Below are positions 20,118-29,003 of a stretch of DNA of 64,000 bases, piece after piece. Position numbers and translations under genes: made by a program. The first letter of the stretch is position 1. Every line of letters starts with the position of its first letter. The notes under the pieces were generated by a model. It was not told the origin of the DNA, made no database searches, and worked only from the letters and a program-made list of their open reading frames with translations. This DNA is from Chitinophaga filiformis (lineage in GTDB: Bacteria > Bacteroidota > Bacteroidia > Chitinophagales > Chitinophagaceae): the NCBI RefSeq assembly GCF_021646545.1, contig NZ_JAKIRP010000002.1:844835-908834 (forward strand), in the 5' to 3' direction.

Positions 20118-22385
20118 ATGCTTAGGGAAATTATCACAACTTTGTTATGCGGAGCCGGGATAATGGCGTCTGCACAACAAAAGGATCTGGTGGCTTATGC
20201 GAATACTTTACAGGGGACAAATTCTGAATATGCCCTCAGTCATGGGAATACTTATCCGACAACAGGGCTGCCCTTCGGGATGCACGCCTGGTCCCCACAG
20301 ACCGGCAATAACGGCGATGGCTGGAAATACCAGTATAAGGCTACGACGATCCGCGGCTTTCAACAGGTGCATCAGTGTAGCCCATGGGTAGGAGATTATG
20401 CAGTATTCAGTCTGATGCCGGTGGTAGGAACCTTGAAGGTGAACGAGGAACAACGCGCGGCCGCATTCAGTCATAAAGATGAAACGGCCAGACCGGATTA
20501 CTATAAAGTAACTTTTCATAATAAAACAACTGCAGAAGTGACACCTACAGAGAGAGGGGCACATCTGCGTTTCACTTTCCCGGCAAAAACGCCGGCCTAT
20601 GTTGTGCTGGACGGTTATAATGCGCTGAGTGGTGTAAAGATCTATCCGGTGGAAAGAAAGATCACCGGCTATGTTACGAACGGACGGTTTATTCCGCAGC
20701 ACTTCAGGAACTATTTTGTGATCGTTTTTGATCAGCCATTCGAAGCGGCGGGTACCTGGGAAAATGTAGAAGGACAGATCTTTACGGATGCTCTCTCTGG
20801 AGAGGGGAAAGGGATAGGCGCATTTATCCGCTTCCGTAATGGCGCAAAGGTACAGGCGAGGGTCGCTTCTTCGTATATCAGTGCCGAACAGGCGGAGCTG
20901 ACCTGGCAAAAGGAACTGGCTGGATTTAAGGAGCTGGAGCAGACAAGGGCGGCTGCTAATAAAACCTGGAATACGCTTTTCAACCGGGTACTGGTGGAAG
21001 GCGGTTCCGAAGAAGATAAAGCCACTTTCTATTCCTGTCTGTTCCGCGCCAACCTGTTTTCACACCAGTTCTTCGAATATGATGCACAGGACGCAGCTCA
21101 CTATTTCAGTCCTTACGATGGTAAGGTACACAGTGGTTATATGTATACAGATAATGGTTTCTGGGATACTTTCCGTGCCCAGTTTCCGCTGAATACGATT
21201 TTGCATCCCACGATGGAAGGCCGTTATATGCAGGCATTACTTGATGCACAGCAACAATGCGGCTGGTTCCCCGCCTGGTCTTTCCCCGGAGAGACGGGCG
21301 GTATGTTGGGTAATCATGCTATTTCCCTATTGACGGATGCCTGGGTGAAAGGGATCCGGACATTTGATCCGAAGCAGGCACTGGACGCCTATTTCCATGA
21401 AGCCATGAATAAAGGCCCATGGGGTGGCGCTAATGGCCGTGCGGGCTGGAAGGAGTATTATCAGCTGGGTTATGTCAGCTTTCCGGAATCGCATGGCAGT
21501 ACTTCCCAGACCCTGGAATATGCCTATGATGATTTCTGTGCGTATCAGCTGGCAAAGCTGACAGGGAATCAATTCTATCAGTATGTATTCGGGCGTAGCC
21601 TTTACAATTATAAAAATCAGTATGACAGTGCCACCGGTTTTATGCGGGGGCGTAAGCTGGATGGCAGCTGGGTGGAGCATTTTAATCCGGTGAAATGGGG
21701 CGGTCCATATACAGAAGGTAATGCCTGGCATTGGCAATGGTCAGTATTTCATGATGTGCAGGGCCTGATAGACCTGATGGGAGGGGAAGCCCGTTTTGTT
21801 GCGAAACTGGATTCCGTTTTCACTGCCGGGAATAAGGTGGATGTCGGCTATTATGGTCAGATGATCCATGAAATGACGGAGATGGTCAATGCGGATATGG
21901 GACAATATGCGCATGGCAATCAGCCGGTACAGCATATGATCTACCTGTATAATTATGCCGGTCAGCCGTGGAAGGCACAAGCACATGCAAGAGACGTCAT
22001 GAAACGGCTGTATAATGCCGGTCCGGACGGTTACCCCGGTGATGAGGACCAGGGGCAGATGTCTTCATGGTACGTCATGAGCGCTCTTGGTTTCTATAGT
22101 GTGTGTCCGGGTACGGATGAGTATGTAATTGGCAGTCCGCTGTTCCCGAAGGTCACACTCACCCTGGAAAACGGGAAACAGTTTGTCGTAGAGGCGCGTC
22201 ATAATAGTCCGGAGAATGTGTATATACAGTCTGCCACCCTCAATGGCCGTCCGTATCCACATAACTGGATCCGGCACACAGATATTACCAATGGCGGAGT
22301 GCTGGTACTGGAAATGGGAAAGGAGCCGGCGAAGGGCCGTGGACTGGAAGCAGCCGACAAACCTTATTCCATCAGCAGGCGTTGA
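20118..22385 (+). CDS. GH92 family alpha-mannosidase, exported (first copy)
   Basis: From the ATG at 20118 the product is 755 aa, the normal GH92 length. The open frame reaches a GTG at 20067, but that lies in the promoter motif, and the ATG begins a good signal peptide (MLREIITTLLCGAGIMASAQQ). GH92 landmarks are GNTYPTTGLPFGMHAW, WDTFRAQFPL, GMLGNHAISLLTDAW, and near the C terminus GDEDQGQMSSWYVMSALGF and CPGTDEYVIGSP. These include the acidic catalytic and Ca2+-binding positions of the calcium-dependent inverting exo-alpha-mannosidases. The substrate loop reads GFQQVHQCSPWVGDY (His85), unlike the HLSG loop common in alpha-1,2-mannosidases. It is probably a mannosidase of another linkage or position. 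Confidence 0.9.
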   Translation: MLREIITTLLCGAGIMASAQQKDLVAYANTLQGTNSEYALSHGNTYPTTGLPFGMHAWSPQTGNNGDGWKYQYKATTIRGFQQVHQCSPWVGDYAVFSLMPVVGTLKVNEEQRAAAFSHKDETARPDYYKVTFHNKTTAEVTPTERGAHLRFTFPAKTPAYVVLDGYNALSGVKIYPVERKITGYVTNGRFIPQHFRNYFVIVFDQPFEAAGTWENVEGQIFTDALSGEGKGIGAFIRFRNGAKVQARVASSYISAEQAELTWQKELAGFKELEQTRAAANKTWNTLFNRVLVEGGSEEDKATFYSCLFRANLFSHQFFEYDAQDAAHYFSPYDGKVHSGYMYTDNGFWDTFRAQFPLNTILHPTMEGRYMQALLDAQQQCGWFPAWSFPGETGGMLGNHAISLLTDAWVKGIRTFDPKQALDAYFHEAMNKGPWGGANGRAGWKEYYQLGYVSFPESHGSTSQTLEYAYDDFCAYQLAKLTGNQFYQYVFGRSLYNYKNQYDSATGFMRGRKLDGSWVEHFNPVKWGGPYTEGNAWHWQWSVFHDVQGLIDLMGGEARFVAKLDSVFTAGNKVDVGYYGQMIHEMTEMVNADMGQYAHGNQPVQHMIYLYNYAGQPWKAQAHARDVMKRLYNAGPDGYPGDEDQGQMSSWYVMSALGFYSVCPGTDEYVIGSPLFPKVTLTLENGKQFVVEARHNSPENVYIQSATLNGRPYPHNWIRHTDITNGGVLVLEMGKEPAKGRGLEAADKPYSISRR

Positions 22386-22468
22386 AGATGTCCGCATCGC
22401 TAATTTCCGCGGAGATTTAGATACTTGTGCTAAAACGATTATATTAGCTGGTAGTTTGAACTCAGGCG

Positions 22469-23086
22469 ATGCGACAAGATTATTCCACGTTTACCGATGA
22501 AGAAGTGTTCCTGCTCGTGAAGAAGGGGGACGACAAAGCATTCGAAGAAATTTTCAGACGTTTCTGGCAGGAGTTGCTGGATGCGGCCTATCGCCGCGTA
22601 AAAGTACAGGAAACTGCTATGGAACTGGTTCAAAGCCTGCTTGTGAACCTCTATCTGAAAAGGGAGACGATTGAACTCCGGACCTCTCTCCGCAATTATC
22701 TGCATATTTCATTAAAAAATAAAGTACTGAACGCAGTACGGGCTGAAGTTGTGCGTAACACTTATCAGCAGCATATGCTGGCAGACAATGGCCTGTATCA
22801 GGCTGATGCCGCCACCAGTCTGCAACTGAAGGAGTTACAGGAGCAGATCGATGCTTCCTGTGCGGGCATGCCGGAAAAATGCCGGGAGGTCTTTTTCCTG
22901 AGCCGGAAGGAGCACCTGTCGTATCAGCATATTGCACAAAGGCTCGGCATATCAGTGAACACTGTGGAGAAACACATGGTGAAAGCATTGAAAATACTGC
23001 GTTCACGCCTGAAAGAATATAACTTTACACTGTTCTGGCTGATGCTGTTAGTACTGCTTGGATGGGAAATTTTCAGCAAATTTTAA
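22469..23086 (+). CDS. ECF RNA polymerase sigma-70 factor with C-terminal hydrophobic tail
   Basis: The product is 205 aa. Sigma region 2 spans about residues 10-90 (FEEIFRRFWQELLDAAYRRV, LRNYLHISLKNKVLN). Region 4 spans about 125-180 (CREVFFLSRKEHLSYQHIA, LGISVNTVEKHMVKALKILR), a clear helix-turn-helix. This is the Bacteroidota FecI-like group that works with a FecR anti-sigma factor and an STN-containing SusC. The last ~20 residues (FTLFWLMLLVLLGWEIF) are strongly hydrophobic and could be a membrane anchor or a contact for FecR. It starts 83 bp after the GH92 stop and has no copy of the PUL motif directly upstream, so it may use a housekeeping promoter. The next gene is fecR. Confidence 0.93.
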   Translation: MRQDYSTFTDEEVFLLVKKGDDKAFEEIFRRFWQELLDAAYRRVKVQETAMELVQSLLVNLYLKRETIELRTSLRNYLHISLKNKVLNAVRAEVVRNTYQQHMLADNGLYQADAATSLQLKELQEQIDASCAGMPEKCREVFFLSRKEHLSYQHIAQRLGISVNTVEKHMVKALKILRSRLKEYNFTLFWLMLLVLLGWEIFSKF

Positions 23087-23092
23087 ATACAG

Positions 23093-23122
23093 TGGCGGTA
23101 GGACGCTTTTCAGGTGTCTAAT
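23093..23122 (+). promoter_or_regulatory. Putative ECF sigma promoter upstream of fecR
   Basis: TGGCGGTA, 12 nt, then GGTGTCTAAT, the best match to the consensus. It lies wholly in the 47-bp gap between the sigma gene and fecR, and ends only 11 bp before the fecR ATG. If it is a promoter, the transcript would have almost no 5' leader. Confidence 0.65.
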
Positions 23123-23133
23123 GTTTAGAAACT

Positions 23134-24120
23134 ATGGACATAAGCAATACCAGGTTAAAAGAATTATTGGATAAATATCTCGATGGTACGGCCTCTGCGG
23201 AGGAGATCAGTGAGGTGGATGCATGGTATGGGTCTTTCGCGTCGCATAAGGGCGTCACGGAGCAATTAAACGCAGATCAGCAGGTGGCACTGGAGCAACT
23301 GCTCTTTTCCCGTATTCATCGGGAAATCAGTCAGGCAGAGGCGCCGTTGCGCGTACTCAGGTCCCGTGCCCGTTACTGGTGGGCTGCCGCCAGTGTGGCG
23401 GTACTGCTTGCAGCAGGCGGCGTGTATTATGCCCTTAACCGTACGACGGTGCAGGGAGTTGGGGGTAGCATGATCACAGCAAGGGCTGAAAAGGGAAGTA
23501 TCAGGAAGATCACATTGCCAGACAGCAGTATCATCTGGCTGAATGCAGATAGTAAAATACGCTATGCACAGCAGAATGGCCGTGAGATCTGGCTGGAAGG
23601 GGAAGGGTACTTTGAAATCGCGCCCCGGCAGGAAGAGGGTTTCCTGGTACATACCGGACAACTCGATGTACAGGTACTGGGTACCAGTTTTAATATTGAC
23701 GCTTATGCGCCGGCTGATTCGATCACTGTAACCGTGAGTAGCGGTAAGGTGGCGGTCAGGACGGAGAAAAATAGAGACGTCGCCATTGCTGCCAATCAAC
23801 AGGCGGTGTATAAGGCAACGGCTGACAGGATAAACAGATACGATATCAGTGCGGCTGATTTTGGCGCCTGGAGGGAGGGGCTGCTGGTATTTAAAAACGC
23901 CAGTTTTGAAAGCATTGCCCGTACGCTGGAACGCCGTTATAAGGTGCATATCCGCTTCGACGGACAAAAAACAGCTTCCGCCCTGCTTTCTGCCAGATTC
24001 GGCAAGGATGAGCCTATAAAGGACATTCTACGCATGTTATGCGATATATATGGTTTCAACTACCGGCAGGAACCAGGTAGTGAGGAATACCTGGTGTATG
24101 ATGCGCAGCCACATCATTGA
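23134..24120 (+). CDS. FecR-type anti-sigma factor
   Basis: The product is 328 aa. An N-terminal helical anti-sigma domain (LKELLDKYLDGTASAEEIS) occupies about residues 1-75. One TM follows at about 83-103 (YWWAAASVAVLLAAGGVYY). The periplasmic FecR domain is at about 115-215 (KITLPDSSIIWLNADS, WLEGEGYFEI, VLGTSFNIDAY), and a C-terminal DUF4974-like domain at about 245-325 (FKNASFESIARTLERRYKVHI). The anti-sigma part would hold the sigma factor from the gene before. The C-terminal domain would contact the STN domain of the SusC encoded next. The order sigma-fecR-susC is the standard trans-envelope signalling set. The stop overlaps a possible TTG start of the next gene. Confidence 0.93.
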   Translation: MDISNTRLKELLDKYLDGTASAEEISEVDAWYGSFASHKGVTEQLNADQQVALEQLLFSRIHREISQAEAPLRVLRSRARYWWAAASVAVLLAAGGVYYALNRTTVQGVGGSMITARAEKGSIRKITLPDSSIIWLNADSKIRYAQQNGREIWLEGEGYFEIAPRQEEGFLVHTGQLDVQVLGTSFNIDAYAPADSITVTVSSGKVAVRTEKNRDVAIAANQQAVYKATADRINRYDISAADFGAWREGLLVFKNASFESIARTLERRYKVHIRFDGQKTASALLSARFGKDEPIKDILRMLCDIYGFNYRQEPGSEEYLVYDAQPHH

Positions 24121-24149
24121 CCGGATCCAACTGTTCGGATGAAGTGATA

Positions 24150-27100
24150 ATGGGAAGTTATGAAAGGAGAATTGCGCAGTGTCTGCATTGGCGCGCCATC
24201 AAAATGGCCTGCCTGTTATTCCTATGCGCTTTAATGATGGCTGGAAATGTCTTTGCACAAACGGGTACAGAAAGAGATCTGAGACGTACAATGGTTGACA
24301 TACAGGTCGTCAATCAGTCTTTCGATAAAGTATTTGAACAGATCGAAGCCACAACCGCATTTCGGTTTGTATTCAATCCGTCGGAAATCGCCCGGAGCGG
24401 TAAGGTCACCATCAGCAAAAAAAATATTTCAGTTGAGCAGGTGCTCAGACTCCTGCCTTCGCCTTTACAATATGAGCTGCGGGGTAGTAACATATTGATC
24501 CTTGAGGAAAGGAAGCCTGTGAGCAGCGCCGCTCCACGGCTGCTACACACGGGTCGTGTATCGGATGCGGAAGGGCATGTATTGCCTGGCGTCAGTATTA
24601 CCGTAAAACGTACTGCACGCAGGGTGATCACGGATGAAGAAGGCGCGTTCCGTATTGAAGCTGGCCTGGGAGACACTTTACGTTTTTCCCTGCTGGGTTT
24701 TCAGGACCAGGAAACGGCTGTTTCGCTGTCTGCTCCGCAGGACATTGTCTTACAGCCTGGTTCATCTGCGCTCCGGGAAGTAGTGGTGATCGGTTATGGT
24801 TCTGCCAGTAAAGAGAACCTGACCACGGCCATCGGCACCGTAAAAGGAGAGCAGCTGAATGAAAGGGCGACGACTTTAAACGTTATGCAGGGATTAGCCG
24901 GTAAGGTGGCAGGTGTCAGTGTAATGATGAATTCGGGTAAACCGGGTGGTAATCCTATCGTGAAGATCAGGGGTACGGGTTCTATCAATGCTTATAACGG
25001 TCCGCTGTATGTGGTCGATGGTATTGTAGGCGCTGACCCTATGAACATCGATCCGAACATTGTTGAGTCAGTGGATGTGCTCAAAGATGCGGCAGCTTCT
25101 GCGATCTATGGGGCCAGGGGGGCAAACGGGGTGATTGCCATCACCACAAGGAAGGGCGGTAAAAACACACCGGCCATCTCCTTCCGTAATACCCTCAGCT
25201 TTGCTACACTGGCCCGGGAGATAGACCTGATGGATGCAAATGAAGCACTGGAGATGTTCAAGCGTGAATACGAATATCAGCCTGGCCGTATTGCGCCGCA
25301 TCTTGATCCTGACAGGCAGTTTTCCCGGAAAGAAGATCTGTTCAATGCAGATGGTACGCCTAAGTACAATACAGATTGGCAGAAAGAAGCCAGTCGACTG
25401 GCGGTATCGCATGAACATGCGCTGTCGTTTTCTTTAGGTAAAGAAGACATTTCTGCGCTGGCAGGACTTTCTTATAACGATCAACAGGGAATTCTGATCA
25501 ACAGTTATTCCCGTCAGGTGAATGGGTTTATCAATCTCGGCTGGAACGTAAAGAAATGGCTGCACATTCAGACGGTGCTGAACAGCGGTGCATTCAAGCA
25601 GAATAACGTTGACATTAATACGTTCGGCCTGAATGCCGTACGCCAGATCTATGAATTTCTGCCTTTTTTCCCGGTGAGATACCCGGATGGCACTTATTCC
25701 CGGAAAGCGGATTATCCGGGAGCAGAGAGTTCTGAGAATCCGGTGCGGCTGATGAATGAGGTGCAATCAGTAGCAGGACGTACCTATACCATGGGCAATC
25801 TGCTGGCTACCTTTTACCTGAGTCCTAAGCTGCAGTTTACCGCAGGTATCAGCGGACAAACAGGCGCCAGCTATAATTTATATTTCTCCGGCAGGGATAT
25901 CATCGGTTATTCCGATGTACAACAGGGAGTGGCTACACGGGGGCATGGTCAGACCGGCTCCTGGACTTCGGAAGATTATTTTACCTGGAAGGACAATTTC
26001 GGGAAACATCACCTGACAGGCGTAGCCGGCGCCAGCTGGTATTACTTTGCCAGTATGAATACACAGGCAGGCAGTGAAGGATTTTTTGATGATTTCTTCT
26101 CGTATAATAGTCTGCAGACAGGTCTGGTGCCACAGCGGCCAACGTCCGGCTCAAGCCGGAATGCGATGAATTCGTTTTACATGCGGTTCAACTATGACTT
26201 TGATAACCGCTACCTGTTCGGCATATCCCTGCGGGCAGATGGATCCTCGCGTTTTGGCGCTAATAACCGCTATGGTTACTTCCCCAGTTTTTCGGCCGCC
26301 TGGCGTGTATCGTCGGAGCCTTTTCTGCAGGACGTGCGTAGCATCAACAGTCTGAAACTGCGTGTCAGCTATGGTATAGTGGGTAATTCTGATATCGGCG
26401 ATTATGTGACACAGAGCAGGATTAATAGTGGTCAGACGCCTTTTGGCGGACAGGTAGAGCCTTCTGCCACACTCGGCGGATTGGGTAACCGGGATCTCAA
26501 ATGGGAGAGGGCGCATCAGCTGAATCTTGGTGTGGATGCCACCTTGCTGGATAGAAGGGTACAGTTTACCGCAGATGTCTATAACAGGATCACCAAAGAC
26601 CTGCTGTATTTTAAACTGTTGCCGTCTACCTCCGGATATGAAGGAGTGTTTGATAATATAGGATCGATCCGTAACAGGGGACTTGAGTTGTCATTGACGA
26701 CGGAGAACATCCGCAGGAAGAATTTCTCCTGGAATACTTCACTGATCTATTCCATGAACCGCTCGCTGGTGCTGGACCTGAACGGAGATATCATGTATCC
26801 GTGGGCAGGACGTATCATGGAGGGAAGGCCCTTAAATGAATTCTATGGTTATCAGCGACTGGGTACCTGGGGTACAAATGAAGCTGCAGAAGCGGCTGTA
26901 TACGGGAAGAAACCAGGCGATCTCAAATATGCAGACCTGAATCATAACAAGGTGAAAGACGCGGGAGACCGTACAGTATTGGGGAATGGGATGCCTGATT
27001 TCGAAGGTAGTATTGTGAATACCATCAACTATCGGAATTTCTCCCTGGCCCTCGATCTGCAGGTGATATACGGGCATAGTCTGGCGAACCTGACACGGCT

Positions 27101-27491
27101 GATTATGGAAAATGCGGCGCCTGCTACGAATAGTTACAGTAGCCTGCTGGATGCCTGGACACCGGAACATCAGGGCACAATGAATGGTGCCCTGCGTTTA
27201 CCAGGTGATGGTTTTGACAGTGAGATCGACAGTTATAATATCGAGAAAGGATCGTTCCTGCGGGTGCGTAATATCACATTGGGTTATCGTTTGCCATCGG
27301 TATGGCTGAAACGCTGTCGCCTGCGGTCGGCAGTACTGGGTGTGAGTGCGGAGAATTATTTTCTCTTCACGAAATACAAAGGGTATGACCCGGAAGCCTC
27401 TTCTTTTGACGGAGACTTTAACCAGGGTGTGGATCTGTACCAGTATCCGAAGGCCAAAACGCTGGCCGTCACACTAAACGTTACATTTTGA
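24150..27491 (+). CDS. STN-containing SusC-type transporter (signal-transducing)
   Basis: From the ATG at 24150 the product is 1113 aa (a TTG at 24117 overlapping fecR is the alternative start). After the signal segment (MACLLFLCALMMAGNVFAQ) comes an STN domain at about residues 45-120 (FDKVFEQIEATTAFRFVF, ISVEQVLRLLPSPLQYEL). The carboxypeptidase-like domain follows (LPGVSITVKRT), then the plug (EVVVIGYGSASKENL, PLYVVDGIVGADP, VESVDVLKDAAASAIYGARG) and a beta-barrel. STN is the part of FecA-like receptors that contacts FecR, which fits the two genes upstream. It therefore both imports glycan fragments and reports substrate to the sigma factor. It forms a pair with the SusD 16 bp downstream. 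Confidence 0.95.
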   Translation: MGSYERRIAQCLHWRAIKMACLLFLCALMMAGNVFAQTGTERDLRRTMVDIQVVNQSFDKVFEQIEATTAFRFVFNPSEIARSGKVTISKKNISVEQVLRLLPSPLQYELRGSNILILEERKPVSSAAPRLLHTGRVSDAEGHVLPGVSITVKRTARRVITDEEGAFRIEAGLGDTLRFSLLGFQDQETAVSLSAPQDIVLQPGSSALREVVVIGYGSASKENLTTAIGTVKGEQLNERATTLNVMQGLAGKVAGVSVMMNSGKPGGNPIVKIRGTGSINAYNGPLYVVDGIVGADPMNIDPNIVESVDVLKDAAASAIYGARGANGVIAITTRKGGKNTPAISFRNTLSFATLAREIDLMDANEALEMFKREYEYQPGRIAPHLDPDRQFSRKEDLFNADGTPKYNTDWQKEASRLAVSHEHALSFSLGKEDISALAGLSYNDQQGILINSYSRQVNGFINLGWNVKKWLHIQTVLNSGAFKQNNVDINTFGLNAVRQIYEFLPFFPVRYPDGTYSRKADYPGAESSENPVRLMNEVQSVAGRTYTMGNLLATFYLSPKLQFTAGISGQTGASYNLYFSGRDIIGYSDVQQGVATRGHGQTGSWTSEDYFTWKDNFGKHHLTGVAGASWYYFASMNTQAGSEGFFDDFFSYNSLQTGLVPQRPTSGSSRNAMNSFYMRFNYDFDNRYLFGISLRADGSSRFGANNRYGYFPSFSAAWRVSSEPFLQDVRSINSLKLRVSYGIVGNSDIGDYVTQSRINSGQTPFGGQVEPSATLGGLGNRDLKWERAHQLNLGVDATLLDRRVQFTADVYNRITKDLLYFKLLPSTSGYEGVFDNIGSIRNRGLELSLTTENIRRKNFSWNTSLIYSMNRSLVLDLNGDIMYPWAGRIMEGRPLNEFYGYQRLGTWGTNEAAEAAVYGKKPGDLKYADLNHNKVKDAGDRTVLGNGMPDFEGSIVNTINYRNFSLALDLQVIYGHSLANLTRLIMENAAPATNSYSSLLDAWTPEHQGTMNGALRLPGDGFDSEIDSYNIEKGSFLRVRNITLGYRLPSVWLKRCRLRSAVLGVSAENYFLFTKYKGYDPEASSFDGDFNQGVDLYQYPKAKTLAVTLNVTF

Positions 27492-27507
27492 ATAAAGGAA
27501 TTGAGAT

Positions 27508-28995
27508 ATGAAACGAATGCGCTTTCTGCTGCCCTTGCTGACGGTCTTAACGTCCTGCGTCAATTTTCTGGATGAACAGCCATCTGGTTCCCTGGGGCCT
27601 GACGACTACTATAAAACGGCAGAGCAGATCAAAGCGGCTGTCAATGGCACTTATGAGGGCCTGTCGCTTCCCTATACCGAGAATATAGGCGTAGCTGTTA
27701 GCCCGGTGTATTCTCTGGAGTATATCACCGGCTACAGCCGACGCCCAAGACCTTCGGGTTTTGAAGATGATCAGTTCCTGCGGCTGGACAGACTGGATGC
27801 CGCTAATTCCAGGCTGCAGGCATGGTGGAATGCGACTTATTATCCGGTTGAGAACTGTAATAGTGTGATAGAAAATGTGAGTGTCAGTACGCTGATAGAT
27901 GAGACCACTAAACAACGGTACCTGGGGCAGGCGTATTTCATGCGCGCCTGGTATTATTTCCAGGGAGTACAGCTCTTCGGGGATATACCACTGAAACTGA
28001 CCACAACGAAAGATCCGAATGATGTGAGGATCCGCCGTTCACCCAAGGAAGCGGTGTATGATCAGATTGTGAAAGACCTGCTAAAGGCCGAGAACAGCGG
28101 TTTGCCCTGGGTAGATCAGAGCGGGCATGTGAGTCTGGGGGCGGTGAAATCATTGCTGGCAAAAGTATACCTGACAATGGCCGGTTACCCGATGCAAAGG
28201 GGGATCACGTATTACGGAAAGGCATATGATAAGGCGCTGGAGGTGATCAACAGCAGACAGTTTAATCTGTTTGAGACTTATAAAGATCTCCGTGATCCGG
28301 CGAAGATGAATACGGGAGAAAACATCTTTATGTTACAACGTCATCCGACGATGGCGGAAAGTAATATTCATAGTGCGTATCTGCCATATCCTACTGAGCC
28401 GATTTCCATACAGCCTGCCTATGGTGGGGCTATGGCGCCGACACTTGCTTTCTATAATTCTTATGCGGCGAATGATGGGCGTAAACAGGAGCAGGCGTTT
28501 TATTATACCCGCTATCCGCGATATGATAACCCAACAGAAATGATCACGTTTTCAGACCCTTATATTTTTAAGTTCTGGGATGCGGATGCAGAAAAAACGG
28601 GGCGTTCAGGCGCTAACTTTCCGCTGATACGTTATGCAGATCTGTTGTTGGTGTGTGCAGAAGCAAAGAGTCAGCTGGATGGTGGCAGTACCACAGATGC
28701 GGCAGCGATTGCGGCTTATTATGCGGTACGTCAGCGCGCGTTTCCGGCAGCAGTGCAACCAACAATATTAACAACAGACGATATTCTGAAAGAGAGATAC
28801 TGGGAGCTTTGTTTTGAATTCCAGACATGGTATGACATGTTGCGCACACGTAAAGCGTTTGATGTGGTCAACGGTACGATAACCAACCTGTTAGGATACA
28901 AAGCACCGAATCACCTACGGGCCTTTGAACTGAAAGACCTTGCGTTTCCGCTGCCATTAGCGGAAGTTCAGAAAAACCCGGATTTAGCACTTTAA
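27508..28995 (+). CDS. SusD-like glycan-binding lipoprotein
   Basis: The product is 495 aa with a lipobox ending in LTSC (Cys17), then the SusD opening FLDEQPSGSLGPDDYYKT. Typical SusD TPR-like segments include QRYLGQAYFMRAWYYFQGVQLFGDIPL and the C-terminal ERYWELCFEFQTWYDMLRTRKAF. It sits 16 bp after the STN-SusC and 8 bp before the GH38 gene, so it is cotranscribed. It is the surface binding partner of that SusC. Ligand is inferred to be a mannose-rich oligosaccharide from the neighbouring enzymes. Confidence 0.94.
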   Translation: MKRMRFLLPLLTVLTSCVNFLDEQPSGSLGPDDYYKTAEQIKAAVNGTYEGLSLPYTENIGVAVSPVYSLEYITGYSRRPRPSGFEDDQFLRLDRLDAANSRLQAWWNATYYPVENCNSVIENVSVSTLIDETTKQRYLGQAYFMRAWYYFQGVQLFGDIPLKLTTTKDPNDVRIRRSPKEAVYDQIVKDLLKAENSGLPWVDQSGHVSLGAVKSLLAKVYLTMAGYPMQRGITYYGKAYDKALEVINSRQFNLFETYKDLRDPAKMNTGENIFMLQRHPTMAESNIHSAYLPYPTEPISIQPAYGGAMAPTLAFYNSYAANDGRKQEQAFYYTRYPRYDNPTEMITFSDPYIFKFWDADAEKTGRSGANFPLIRYADLLLVCAEAKSQLDGGSTTDAAAIAAYYAVRQRAFPAAVQPTILTTDDILKERYWELCFEFQTWYDMLRTRKAFDVVNGTITNLLGYKAPNHLRAFELKDLAFPLPLAEVQKNPDLAL

Positions 28996-29003
28996 ACGAC
29001 AAG

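Noticed and set aside
25397..25430. Further TGGCGGTA words inside coding sequence (at about 23394 and 25394)
   Set aside because: They lack the second block at 12 nt and lie inside genes, so they are not counted as motif copies.
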